DNA of 31,896 bases from Phocaeicola plebeius. GTDB lineage: Bacteria; Bacteroidota; Bacteroidia; Bacteroidales; Bacteroidaceae. Below, in pieces: positions 7,467 to 15,156 of the stretch; positions within the stretch are counted from its first letter, which is position 1, and the number at the start of each line of letters is the position of its first letter. A program made the translations under genes and the position numbers. The stretch is taken from positions 1-31,896 of the forward strand of contig SFDG01000018.1 of assembly GCA_004558305.1 (NCBI GenBank). The letters are read 5' to 3'. The notes beneath the pieces are model-generated. The model did no database searches and was not told the origin of the DNA. It worked only from the letters and a program-made list of their open reading frames with translations.

Positions 7467-8291
7467 TTACTCCTGCTCCCGTTCCTGCATTTTCCGCTGA
7501 ACGAAACGGATTTTCAGCTGGGCATCCTTCTGCTGCTGACGGATTTCTTCCATGGCCGAAAGGATGCGGGCCAACTCACTCACAGCAACGATGGCCTTCA
7601 CATCGGAGGGCTGCATCACGGTCTTGAAATTACGGTCGCCGACAAACTCCAGGCGCAACGACTTCTTGTCCTGATGAGCCATGATGAAGGCCACTACGCC
7701 CCCATCGGCCCCCAACTTATAGTCGGCCTTTTCCACCGCCCGTCCCAGGTCGGTACTTTCATAGCTGTCGGTGGACATGGGGGTCTGGGCATACGTATCG
7801 CCGTCTACACTCACCTTGACAGAGGTGTGATGGATGCTGCCGCCGCAGTAAATCGATGTCAGCGACATTTCTCCCCGTTCGTTGACCTGTGCCCGCAAGA
7901 ACGACCGTCCGATATTCTTCTCCACCACCTGTGTGGGATAGAAATAATTGCCGATTTCCTGGTAGGCCGTATCTTTTTCCAGGACAAACTCCCCCCGGAT
8001 GGAATCGAGCGATGCCTGTTTCTGCACCAACATGCTGTCCAAATAGGTCAAGGTCTTCTGCTGCTCATCAAGTTCCACCCGCTGCATCAGTCCGACCGCC
8101 GCCTTGCGCACTTCGAACGCCTTGGGGTAGAGCGTGCGAATGCTGTCTATCCGAAGTTTGCTCGTATTGTAATCACCCTCGGCGAAGGATGCCTCTGCCC
8201 GTGCGAGCAACTCGCCTGCTTTCTTCCCGTCGCCATTGCAGCCTCCTGCAAGGAATGCAGCCGCCACCATCCATAGCATTTTCTTCTTCAT
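7467..8291 (-). CDS. Hypothetical lipoprotein with helical/TPR-like N-terminal part
   Basis: The start is placed at ATG 8291 (MKKKMLWMV), giving 274 residues. A methionine ten codons upstream (8321) lies inside the -7 promoter box and would not be transcribed. The signal peptide ends in the lipobox LAGGC with cysteine 18. After it, KAGELLARAEASFAEGDYNTSKLRIDSIRTLYP looks like a tetratricopeptide-type helical pair, followed by a helical stretch to about residue 100. A mixed beta region follows, then a charged helical C-terminus (QQQKDAQLKIRFVQRKMQERE). I do not recognise a named family. It is predicted to be anchored in the envelope facing the periplasm and is co-transcribed with hrpB, although no functional link is evident. 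Confidence 0.8.
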   Translation of the reverse strand: MKKKMLWMVAAAFLAGGCNGDGKKAGELLARAEASFAEGDYNTSKLRIDSIRTLYPKAFEVRKAAVGLMQRVELDEQQKTLTYLDSMLVQKQASLDSIRGEFVLEKDTAYQEIGNYFYPTQVVEKNIGRSFLRAQVNERGEMSLTSIYCGGSIHHTSVKVSVDGDTYAQTPMSTDSYESTDLGRAVEKADYKLGADGGVVAFIMAHQDKKSLRLEFVGDRNFKTVMQPSDVKAIVAVSELARILSAMEEIRQQQKDAQLKIRFVQRKMQEREQE

Positions 8292-8318
8292 AAATGATTC
8301 ATAGTTTAGGAGTTCGTG

Positions 8319-8326
8319 CAAAAATA
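8319..8326 (-). promoter_or_regulatory. -7 promoter box for lipoprotein-hrpB
   Basis: TATTTTTG on the minus strand (8326-8319) matches TAnnTTTG. No good TTTG is seen at the -33 position. Transcription would begin near 8312, leaving a leader of about 20 nt to ATG 8291. Confidence 0.5.
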
Positions 8327-8368
8327 CAATTTAATTGGCATTTCGCCTCATTAGTCCCCTTTTTTTTC

Positions 8369-8376
8369 TAATTTTG
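8369..8376 (+). promoter_or_regulatory. -7 promoter box for the CCA-adding enzyme gene
   Basis: TAATTTTG matches TAnnTTTG, 22 nt before the ATG at 8399, so the leader would be short. A T-rich run precedes it and the -33 box is not evident. It is divergent from the box at 8319-8326. Confidence 0.5.
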
Positions 8377-8398
8377 CAGTCCAATAAGCAGAAACGAC

Positions 8399-9814
8399 AT
8401 GGAACTGAAAGAACATTTCACAGAAAAGATATTCCGGCTGATTTCCGAGACCGCCGACGAGCTGGGACTGGAATGCTACGTAGTGGGAGGCTACGTGCGA
8501 GACATTTTCCTGCACCGTCCGTCGAAGGACATCGACGTAGTGGTGGTCGGCAGTGGCATCGATATCGCACAGGCATTGGGCAAGCGGCTGGGGAAAGGAG
8601 CCCACGTGTCGGTGTTCAAGAACTTCGGTACGGCCCAGGTGAAATACCACGACATGGAAGTGGAGTTCGTCGGAGCCCGCAAGGAATCGTACAGCCACGA
8701 CAGCCGCAAGCCGGTGGTGGAGGATGGTACGCTGGAAGATGACCAGAACCGCCGCGACTTTACCATCAATGCCCTGGCGGTCTGCCTCAACCAGGCCCGC
8801 TATGGAGAGCTGGTCGATCCGTTCGGAGGACTGGACGACCTGGAAGACCGTATCATCCGCACTCCGCTCGACCCGGACATCACCTTCAGCGACGACCCGC
8901 TGCGCATGATGCGCTGCATCCGGTTTGCCACCCAGCTGAACTTCTACATCGAAGACGAGACCTTCGACGCACTGGAACGGAACCGGGAGCGCATCCAGAT
9001 TATCTCGCGCGAACGGATTGCGGACGAGCTGAACAAGATTCTTCTGTCGCCCGTGCCTTCGAAAGGGTTCGTCGACCTGGACCGCTGCGGACTGCTGGAA
9101 CTGATTTTCCCGGAACTGGTTGCCCTGCAAGGGGTGGAAGTGAAGAACGGACGCGGACACAAGGACAATTTCTACCATACCTTAGAAGTGGTGGACAACA
9201 TTGCCCGCGTGAGCAACGACCTGTGGCTGCGCTGGGCTACCCTGCTGCACGACATCGGCAAGCCACGCACCAAGCGGTGGGAGCCGAAAGCTGGGTGGAC
9301 TTTCCACAACCACAACTATATCGGCGAGCGGATGATACCGGACATTTTCCGCCGGATGAAGCTGCCGATGAACGAGAAGATGAAATACGTGCAGAAACTG
9401 GTGGGACTGCACATGCGTCCCATCGTGATTGCCGACGAGGAGGTGACCGATTCGGCCGTCCGCCGTCTGCTTTTCGAAGCGGGGGATGACATCGACGACC
9501 TGATGCTGCTGTGCGAAGCGGACATCACCTCGAAGAACGAGGCCCGCAAGCAACGCTTCCTCGACAACTTCAAGCTGGTCCGCCAGAAGCTGAAAGACCT
9601 GGAGGAGAAGGATCGTATCCGTAACTTCCAGCCGCCGGTGGACGGGGCTGAAATCATGCAGGTATTCGGGCTGGAGCCATGCCGCGAAATCGGTACGCTG
9701 AAGAGTGCCATCAAGGATGCGATTCTCGACGGGGTGATTCCCAACGAGCACGATGCGGCCTATGCGTTCCTGCTACAGAAAGCTGCTGAAATGGGGTTGA
9801 AGCCGAAACAATGA
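8399..9814 (+). CDS. CCA-adding enzyme / poly(A) polymerase family nucleotidyltransferase with HD domain
   Basis: A 471-residue class II nucleotidyltransferase. The head has GGYVRD at 30-35 and the metal-binding pair in DIDVV (D44, D46). RRDFTINAL begins at 118 and DDPLRMMRCIRFA at 165-177 supplies the nucleotide-recognition helix. An HD phosphohydrolase domain follows, with H260 (HTLEV) and HDIGK at 284-288. The family matures tRNA 3' ends by adding CCA, or in some members adds poly(A). In Bacteroidetes this single HD-containing enzyme usually serves as the CCA-adding enzyme, since most lack a separate one; that assignment is inference from family. The start is supported by the TAnnTTTG box 22 nt upstream. 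It is monocistronic as far as visible: the next gene, murF, is convergent. Confidence 0.92.
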   Translation: MELKEHFTEKIFRLISETADELGLECYVVGGYVRDIFLHRPSKDIDVVVVGSGIDIAQALGKRLGKGAHVSVFKNFGTAQVKYHDMEVEFVGARKESYSHDSRKPVVEDGTLEDDQNRRDFTINALAVCLNQARYGELVDPFGGLDDLEDRIIRTPLDPDITFSDDPLRMMRCIRFATQLNFYIEDETFDALERNRERIQIISRERIADELNKILLSPVPSKGFVDLDRCGLLELIFPELVALQGVEVKNGRGHKDNFYHTLEVVDNIARVSNDLWLRWATLLHDIGKPRTKRWEPKAGWTFHNHNYIGERMIPDIFRRMKLPMNEKMKYVQKLVGLHMRPIVIADEEVTDSAVRRLLFEAGDDIDDLMLLCEADITSKNEARKQRFLDNFKLVRQKLKDLEEKDRIRNFQPPVDGAEIMQVFGLEPCREIGTLKSAIKDAILDGVIPNEHDAAYAFLLQKAAEMGLKPKQ

Positions 9815-9839
9815 GGGTGCCCAAACAGAAAACAGCTGC

Positions 9840-9979
9840 CATTTTGCTTGTCATTCGAAGTGAAGGATCTGTAAACATCAAGTGGATGTATGCTTTTTGA
9901 AACACAGAGACACAAAGGACACAAAGAGATTTATTGTTAAATCAAATTGTCAACGTAGTAAAGAATGACAAGCAAAATG
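9840..9979. mobile_element. MITE-like element with 17-bp perfect terminal inverted repeats
   Basis: CATTTTGCTTGTCATTC (9840-9856) recurs as its exact reverse complement at 9963-9979, enclosing 106 bp with no coding frame of note. Inside is a tandem of three roughly 9-bp units built on ACACAAAG (about 9902-9928). The element lies between the convergent 3' ends of the nucleotidyltransferase gene and murF, a usual harbour for miniature transposable elements. No clear target-site duplication is seen. The transcript could also fold as a long hairpin and act as a two-way terminator. Confidence 0.55.
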
Positions 9980-10036
9980 ACATGCGGTTTTTATTTTGAT
10001 ACACCCTCTGTTCGCTTTGCATGACAGGAAAAGGTG

Positions 10037-11341
10037 CTATAAATCCTCACACTCTGCCAACTGCGCCAGCTTCATGCTGTTCGATCCTTTGATGAGGATG
10101 TAACAGTCCCGGGGAGAATCCTGATGAAGCAGTGCCTTCACCTGCCCGACATCGGCACAGGTCGGGAAGGGAGGGCAAGTGGCAGCAAACTCCGTTCCAA
10201 CCAATACAACGCGGTCGAACGAACAAGTTTTCAACAGTTCCACTATCTGCCGGTGCTCCTCCGCACTGCTGGCTCCCAATTCCTTCATGTCGCCCAAGAT
10301 AACCATCTTGCGGGGAACCTCCATCTGTCGGAAATTCAGTAAGGCGGCCCTCATGCTGGTGGGGTTGGCATTGTAGGCATCCACTACCAACCGGTTATGG
10401 GCGGTCTGCTTCAACTGCGAACGGTTGTTCTGGGGTTCATACGTACCCAATGCCTGACAGATCTGTTCGTCGCCGACGGCAAAGAAACGCCCCACGGCCA
10501 CCGCGGCCAAGGCATTGTCGAGGTTGTAGGCACCGATCAGGTGGGTCTGCACTTCGTGGCTCGTTCCGTCTGCCGTCCACCTGAACTTCAGGAACGGCGA
10601 GCAACCGGTGACGCTACCGCTCACATACAGTCCTTCCGACTGTCCATAGCGGAGGCAGTGTAATCCGTGCGCGATTTCGTTCAGGTAGGGATTCTCGTTC
10701 TGCAGGAATACCGTCGCACCTTCCGGACGTGTACGAAGGTAGTCGTACAGTTCCCCTTTCGTACGGATGACTCCTTCCAGCGACCCGAATCCTTGCAGAT
10801 GAGCCATTCCCACATTGGTAATCAGTCCGTAGTCAGGCTCTGCGATGTCCACCAGTTCGCGGATGTCGCCGGGATGGCTGGCCCCCATCTCCACTACTGC
10901 CACCTCGTCGGCCTCGGTCAGCCGCAACAATGTCAGGGGAACTCCGATGGCATTGTTCAAGTTACCTTGCGTAGCCAGTACCCGGTACTTTTGTTTCAGC
11001 ACTGCCGCCAGCAGCTCCTTGGTCGTTGTCTTTCCGTTGGTTCCCGTTACCCCTACAATGCGGGTCCCCAACTTCCTACGATGGAAGCGGGCCAGCTGCT
11101 GCAAGGTCTGCAGGCAGTTGTCCACCTGCACGATGGCCGGACAAGCGGGGGCGGTATACGCTGCTTCATCTACCAGCGCATACCGACAACCTGCCGCCAA
11201 CGCCTGGGCAGCAAACGCATTTCCATTGAAGTTGGCCCCCTTCAGGGCAATGAACATCGAACCTTCCGGACAGCGGCGGCTATCTGTCGTCACCTCTCCA
11301 CATTGCAGAAAAAGACGGTATATTTCTTCTATTCTTTCCAT
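10037..11341 (-). CDS. murF: UDP-N-acetylmuramoyl-tripeptide--D-alanyl-D-alanine ligase MurF
   Basis: A 434-residue Mur ligase that joins D-Ala-D-Ala to UDP-MurNAc-tripeptide in the cytoplasm, the last cytoplasmic step in building the pentapeptide precursor. The N-terminal substrate-binding domain has TTDSRRCPEGSMFIALKGANFNGN. The ATP-binding loop is GTNGKTTTKE at 100-109, followed by TQGNLNNAIGVPLTLL and EMGASHPGDI. The C-terminal domain includes NRSQLK, VDAYNANPTSM and ILGDMKELG, all typical of MurF. Length is normal. Its ATG (11341) lies 13 nt inside the 3' end of the upstream membrane-protein gene, so the two are probably translationally coupled. Confidence 0.96.
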   Translation of the reverse strand: MERIEEIYRLFLQCGEVTTDSRRCPEGSMFIALKGANFNGNAFAAQALAAGCRYALVDEAAYTAPACPAIVQVDNCLQTLQQLARFHRRKLGTRIVGVTGTNGKTTTKELLAAVLKQKYRVLATQGNLNNAIGVPLTLLRLTEADEVAVVEMGASHPGDIRELVDIAEPDYGLITNVGMAHLQGFGSLEGVIRTKGELYDYLRTRPEGATVFLQNENPYLNEIAHGLHCLRYGQSEGLYVSGSVTGCSPFLKFRWTADGTSHEVQTHLIGAYNLDNALAAVAVGRFFAVGDEQICQALGTYEPQNNRSQLKQTAHNRLVVDAYNANPTSMRAALLNFRQMEVPRKMVILGDMKELGASSAEEHRQIVELLKTCSFDRVVLVGTEFAATCPPFPTCADVGQVKALLHQDSPRDCYILIKGSNSMKLAQLAECEDL

Positions 11342-12333
11342 GATTTCTTCGGTTTACGTTTATCCGGCCGCAAAGATAGTGCAAACCGAACGCTGCGCAA
11401 AAGAAAAGCCGCAAGTATTTCATGTCCGTTCCGGCAGGAACGAAGAAAAATCCTCCCCCACACCACGACAAGGGCGAAACTGACGCGGGTAGCAATCAGC
11501 AGGAGGGCGGAGATGCCGGTAGCGGCGAAGACGATGGTGTCCTCCAGCAGGGAGTGGTTCATGACGAGGTGGTAGTTCACATCGTTGGCCTCTTCGCGGG
11601 TCACCAACCCCTTCTCCTCCAATTCGAGCATCACTGCAGAACCATAGCTGATACCCAAAACGTTGCCTACGAGCCACATGTAGGAAGCAGGACGAGGCAA
11701 ACCGAAAAGTGCCATCAGCGGCGAGAGAAGACGGGACAAGGGGTCGAGCAGGCGATAAGCCTCCAGCATCCGCTGGACGACCATCAGGGAGTAGATAATC
11801 AATGCCACCATCAGTGACATCTTCAGCTGCGAAACAAACCATGTTGTCATTACCTCCGACCAGCTGCTGTCTGCCGCTGCACCGAGGTAGATGTACATTC
11901 CCGGCATATCGGGCAACAAGGCATTGAGCGTAAAGGCACAGACGAAAGCCATGACCATGCGTAGCACCCCCATCTTCCAAAACGAGGAACCGGTCTTCCG
12001 GTTGACGGCGCACTCCATAGGCAAGGCATGGCAGAGGGCAATCATCAGCGCCAGTATCGAGGCCTGTTTCATGGTCAGCGGCAAGGACATCATCACGGCA
12101 ATTCCGGCATACGTGCCAGCCGTGGCACCCGAAATGAATGCTGCTGCCGATTCTCCCGGCAGACCGAAATGAACGAACAGCGGGTTGATCCAGGTAGCCA
12201 TCCGGGCGAGCAGGCCGCAATGTTGCATCAGTGTCACAGCCAACGAGATGGGTATCATCAGCCGAAGCAGCCATCGGGTGCTTCTCCAGGAGGCAGGCAC
12301 CGCCTTCTTGAAACAGTCTATTATCTTATTCAT
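11329..12333 (-). CDS. Gate-domain (nucleoside recognition) inner-membrane protein, SpmA/SpmB-like
   Basis: A 334-residue, strongly hydrophobic protein with about seven or eight predicted membrane segments, beginning near residues 20-38 (RLMIPISLAVTLMQHCGLL). Two glycine-rich repeats, GLPGESAAAFISGATAG and a second half containing GLPRPASYMWLVGNVLG, fit the internally duplicated Gate/nucleoside-recognition fold also found in the spore maturation proteins SpmA and SpmB and in nucleoside transporters. The exact substrate is unknown. It overlaps murF by 13 nt and shares a divergent promoter region with folP. Functional coupling to cell wall synthesis is only suggested by the overlap. Confidence 0.75.
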   Translation of the reverse strand: MNKIIDCFKKAVPASWRSTRWLLRLMIPISLAVTLMQHCGLLARMATWINPLFVHFGLPGESAAAFISGATAGTYAGIAVMMSLPLTMKQASILALMIALCHALPMECAVNRKTGSSFWKMGVLRMVMAFVCAFTLNALLPDMPGMYIYLGAAADSSWSEVMTTWFVSQLKMSLMVALIIYSLMVVQRMLEAYRLLDPLSRLLSPLMALFGLPRPASYMWLVGNVLGISYGSAVMLELEEKGLVTREEANDVNYHLVMNHSLLEDTIVFAATGISALLLIATRVSFALVVVWGRIFLRSCRNGHEILAAFLLRSVRFALSLRPDKRKPKKSWKE

Positions 12334-12415
12334 CTTTTGCTTCTCCTGTTATTACATCCACCCAACTGGGATAGCCCTAATTTCCGCTTTGTCCCATTGA
12401 GATGAAATGCCGGGA

Positions 12416-12450
12416 CAAAGATACAAAAATATGGGATTAACGGCTGTCAA
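12416..12450 (-). promoter_or_regulatory. Promoter for the Gate protein-murF operon
   Basis: On the minus strand TATCTTTG (12423-12416) matches the -7 box and TTGA (12450-12447) is a partial -33 box, 23 nt upstream of it and so slightly longer than the usual spacing. The predicted leader is about 75 nt. Confidence 0.45.
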
Positions 12451-12585
12451 TCTCCATCAAAACTGCCCATCATCGCACAATGGATTCAGGCATGCCGGGA
12501 AGACGGGAAAGACAAAAAAGGCAGGAGAGAAAAAAACAACGGGAAAAACAGGGGAACAAGACAGCAAAAAACCAATAATTGTCGC

Positions 12586-12593
12586 TACCTTTG
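12586..12593 (+). promoter_or_regulatory. -7 promoter box for folP-cdaA
   Basis: TACCTTTG matches TAnnTTTG and lies 28 nt before the folP ATG (12622). No -33 TTTG is visible in the A-rich stretch upstream. The gap 12334-12621 otherwise holds only the divergent promoter and A/G-rich DNA on this strand. Confidence 0.5.
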
Positions 12594-12621
12594 TGGAGTT
12601 TTTCTAAACCTGACTGATGAC

Positions 12622-13476
12622 ATGAACGACTCAAAGAACCATTTTATCAATGTGAACGGGCAGCTGATGGATCTCTCTACCCCACAGGTCATGGGGATTC
12701 TCAACGTGACCCCCGACTCTTTCTATAGCAACAGCCGCAAACAGACGGAGGCGGAAATCGCGGAACGCGCCGCACAGATTGTCGCCGAAGGAGGCAGCAT
12801 CATCGACATCGGTGCCTATTCCTCACGTCCCAATGCCGAGCACATCTCTGCGGAAGAAGAGATGGACCGCCTGCGCAAGGGACTGACGGTGGTCCGCCGC
12901 GAACAGCCGGATGCCGTCATCTCGGTCGATACGTTCCGGGCCGATGTGGCACGGATGTGCGTGGAGGAATACGGGGTGGCCATCATCAACGACATCGCCG
13001 CCGGCGAGATGGACGCTGACATGTTCCGCACGGTGGCCGACCTACGCGTACCTTATATTATTATGCACATGCAAGGCACTCCGCAGAACATGCAGCTGCA
13101 CCCCCACTACGACCATGTGGTGAAGGAAGTCATGTACTACTTCTCGGAGAAGGTGGCCCGCTTGCGCGACCTCGGGGCACGCGACATCATTCTCGATCCC
13201 GGATTCGGATTCGGCAAGACGCTCGACCACAACTACGAGCTGCTGACCGGTATGGAAGAACTCAGTTCCTTCGGGCTGCCCGTACTGGTAGGAGTTTCCC
13301 GGAAATCCATGATCTACAAACTGCTGGGCGGCACTCCTGCCGAGGCACTGAACGGGACGAGCGTCATCGATACCCTCTGCCTGATGAAAGGGGCCGACAT
13401 CCTGCGGGTACACGATGTGAAAGAAGCCGTCGAGGCCGTACGGATTGTACAGAAAATGAACCAGTTCACCCTTTAA
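12622..13476 (+). CDS. folP: Dihydropteroate synthase FolP
   Basis: A 284-residue TIM-barrel enzyme condensing p-aminobenzoate with 6-hydroxymethyl-7,8-dihydropterin pyrophosphate to dihydropteroate in folate synthesis, the sulfonamide target. Signature 1 is MGILNVTPDSF at 24-34 and signature 2 is IDIGAYSSRP at 61-70. SVDTFRADVA follows at 101-110, then INDI, MHMQGTP, DPGFGFGK at 192-199, SRKS at 226-229 and RVHDV at 262-266. All expected ligand-contact motifs are present and the length is normal. The gene is followed 13 nt later by cdaA, so both form a bicistron, an arrangement I recognise as common in Bacteroidetes. Confidence 0.96.
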   Translation: MNDSKNHFINVNGQLMDLSTPQVMGILNVTPDSFYSNSRKQTEAEIAERAAQIVAEGGSIIDIGAYSSRPNAEHISAEEEMDRLRKGLTVVRREQPDAVISVDTFRADVARMCVEEYGVAIINDIAAGEMDADMFRTVADLRVPYIIMHMQGTPQNMQLHPHYDHVVKEVMYYFSEKVARLRDLGARDIILDPGFGFGKTLDHNYELLTGMEELSSFGLPVLVGVSRKSMIYKLLGGTPAEALNGTSVIDTLCLMKGADILRVHDVKEAVEAVRIVQKMNQFTL

Positions 13477-13489
13477 CCATCTTGCAGCC

Positions 13490-14260
13490 ATGCCATTCGA
13501 TATCAGCCTCATCGGTGTAAAAGACATACTGGACATCCTGCTGGTGGCCTTCCTGCTCTACAAGAGCTACAAACTCATGAAGTCGTCCGGCTCGCTGAAC
13601 GTCTTCGTAGGCATACTGGTGTTTATCGTCATCTGGGTCATCGTGTCGCAGGTACTGCAGATGCGGTTGTTGGGGTCCATCTTCGACAAGCTGGTCAGTG
13701 TGGGTGCCCTGGCCCTCATTGTCCTGTTCCAGGATGAAATCCGCCGCTTCCTCCTCACGCTGGGTTCGCGCCATCACACCATCAGCATCCTGCGCTTTTT
13801 CAAGGGAAGCCGGGAGAGGGAAACCAGCAAGGAGGACATCATGCCCATCGTCATGGCGTGCATGAGCATGGGAAAGGGAAAGGTGGGTGCCCTCATTGTC
13901 ATCGAGAAGAATTTCCCCTTGGACGATATCGTGCGGACGGGCGATGTCATCGATGCGACCATCAACCAGCGGCTCATCGAGAACATCTTCTTCAAGAACA
14001 GTCCATTGCACGACGGGGCCATGGTCATCAGCAACAAGCGCATCAAGGCTGCCGGCTGCATTCTCCCTGTTTCGCACAACCTGGACATTCCCAAGGAACT
14101 GGGACTGCGACACCGGGCGGCCATGGGCATCTCGCAAGAAACGGATGCCATCGCCATCATCGTGTCGGAGGAAACAGGCAATATCTCCATTGCTCATCAG
14201 GGACGGTTCTATCTGCGGCTGACGGCGGAAGAACTGGAACGGAAACTGACTGCCGACTGA
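13490..14260 (+). CDS. cdaA: Diadenylate cyclase CdaA (c-di-AMP synthase)
   Basis: A 256-residue membrane enzyme that makes cyclic di-AMP from two ATP. Residues about 10-30, 36-58 and 66-82 are the three N-terminal membrane segments of the CdaA type. The cytosolic DAC domain (about 100-245) carries the catalytic motifs DGA at 175-177 and RHR at 207-209, with SPLHDGAMVI and GLRHRAAMGISQETDA around them. Length and order are normal. c-di-AMP typically controls potassium and osmolyte uptake and wall homeostasis. No CdaR-type regulator gene is adjacent; the partner gene here is folP. Confidence 0.95.
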   Translation: MPFDISLIGVKDILDILLVAFLLYKSYKLMKSSGSLNVFVGILVFIVIWVIVSQVLQMRLLGSIFDKLVSVGALALIVLFQDEIRRFLLTLGSRHHTISILRFFKGSRERETSKEDIMPIVMACMSMGKGKVGALIVIEKNFPLDDIVRTGDVIDATINQRLIENIFFKNSPLHDGAMVISNKRIKAAGCILPVSHNLDIPKELGLRHRAAMGISQETDAIAIIVSEETGNISIAHQGRFYLRLTAEELERKLTAD

Positions 14261-14353
14261 CAGCTGCCGGGGAGAACGGCCGCCGTACATCGCGCCAATT
14301 CCTAATTTAAACAAAAAATCACACCATCTGCCGAATTTATAGAATACTTTTCT

Positions 14354-14361
14354 TATCTTTG
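14354..14361 (+). promoter_or_regulatory. -7 promoter box for the nitrilase-ior operon
   Basis: TATCTTTG matches TAnnTTTG, 22 nt upstream of ATG 14384. The -33 element is not clear. It implies that the nitrilase-family gene is the first cistron of the aromatic block. Confidence 0.5.
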
Positions 14362-14383
14362 GGTCTTCTAATTTCAAAATGAC

Positions 14384-15145
14384 ATGAAAGTTATTCTATT
14401 GCAAACTGATATTGAATGGGCCAATCCTGCCCAAAATGTCCGCCAGGCGGAGCTGATGATGGAGCAGCAGGCTGAAGGAGACCTGTTCATCCTGCCGGAA
14501 ATGTTTTCCACCGGGTTCTGTACCCAACCGAAAGGCATTGCTGAACCGGCCGACTGTGCTACCTTGGCATGGATGAAACGCAAGGCGCAGGAACGCCAGT
14601 GCGCCATCGCCGGCAGCATCGCCATTGAAGAAGACGGACGGTTCTTCAACCGCTTCCACTTTGTCTGTCCGGATGGCAGAGTGGTCTGCTACAACAAGCA
14701 CCACCTGTTTACCTTCGGCGGCGAAGACAAGCAGTTCACACCGGGCAGGGAACGGGTGGTGGTGGACTACCGGGGTGTCCGTATCCTGCTACAGGTCTGC
14801 TACGACCTCCGCTTCCCGGTCTTTGCCCGCAACCGGAAGGACTACGACATGATTATCTACATTGCCAGCTGGCCCGTTCCGCGCATCGAAGCCTGGAAGA
14901 CATTGATACGGGCCCGCGCCATTGAGAACCAGTGCTATGTGGCTGCTGTCAACCGGACCGGGAACGACCCTTACTGCCAGTACAACGGAGGGACGGCACT
15001 CATCGACCCTTGGGGACGTACGCTGGCCGCCTGTCCCGACGGCGAGACGGGAGTGGCCGTTGCTGACATTGACCTGCAGGCACTGGAAGCCTTCCGGCAG
15101 AAATTCCCCGTACTGGACGATGCCGATTTTTTCACACTCGACTAA
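14384..15145 (+). CDS. Nitrilase-superfamily omega-amidase (YafV/NIT2-like)
   Basis: A 253-residue carbon-nitrogen hydrolase with the full Glu-Lys-Cys triad: E39 in PEMFSTGF, K105 in YNKHHLF and C139 in QVCYDLRFP. The pattern PEMFSTGF / YDLRFPVFARN / ASWPVPR is the YafV/omega-amidase branch. Its preferred substrate is alpha-ketoglutaramate, the product left when glutamine donates its amino group in a transaminase reaction; hydrolysis gives 2-oxoglutarate and ammonia and pulls transamination forward. It is cytoplasmic with no signal peptide. It lies 11 nt upstream of iorA and in the same operon as an aminotransferase, which supports this role. Substrate choice within the superfamily is inference. 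Confidence 0.85.
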   Translation: MKVILLQTDIEWANPAQNVRQAELMMEQQAEGDLFILPEMFSTGFCTQPKGIAEPADCATLAWMKRKAQERQCAIAGSIAIEEDGRFFNRFHFVCPDGRVVCYNKHHLFTFGGEDKQFTPGRERVVVDYRGVRILLQVCYDLRFPVFARNRKDYDMIIYIASWPVPRIEAWKTLIRARAIENQCYVAAVNRTGNDPYCQYNGGTALIDPWGRTLAACPDGETGVAVADIDLQALEAFRQKFPVLDDADFFTLD

Positions 15146-15156
15146 TTCACCCTATA

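Noticed and set aside
7467..8321. A longer start for the lipoprotein at 8321 (ten extra residues).
   Set aside because: The codon overlaps the TATTTTTG promoter box, and the extra residues would precede a complete lipoprotein signal peptide.
12407..12607. 66-codon frame upstream of folP.
   Set aside because: It covers the Gate-protein and folP promoter boxes and encodes a low-complexity K/T/G-rich peptide, so it is almost certainly non-coding.
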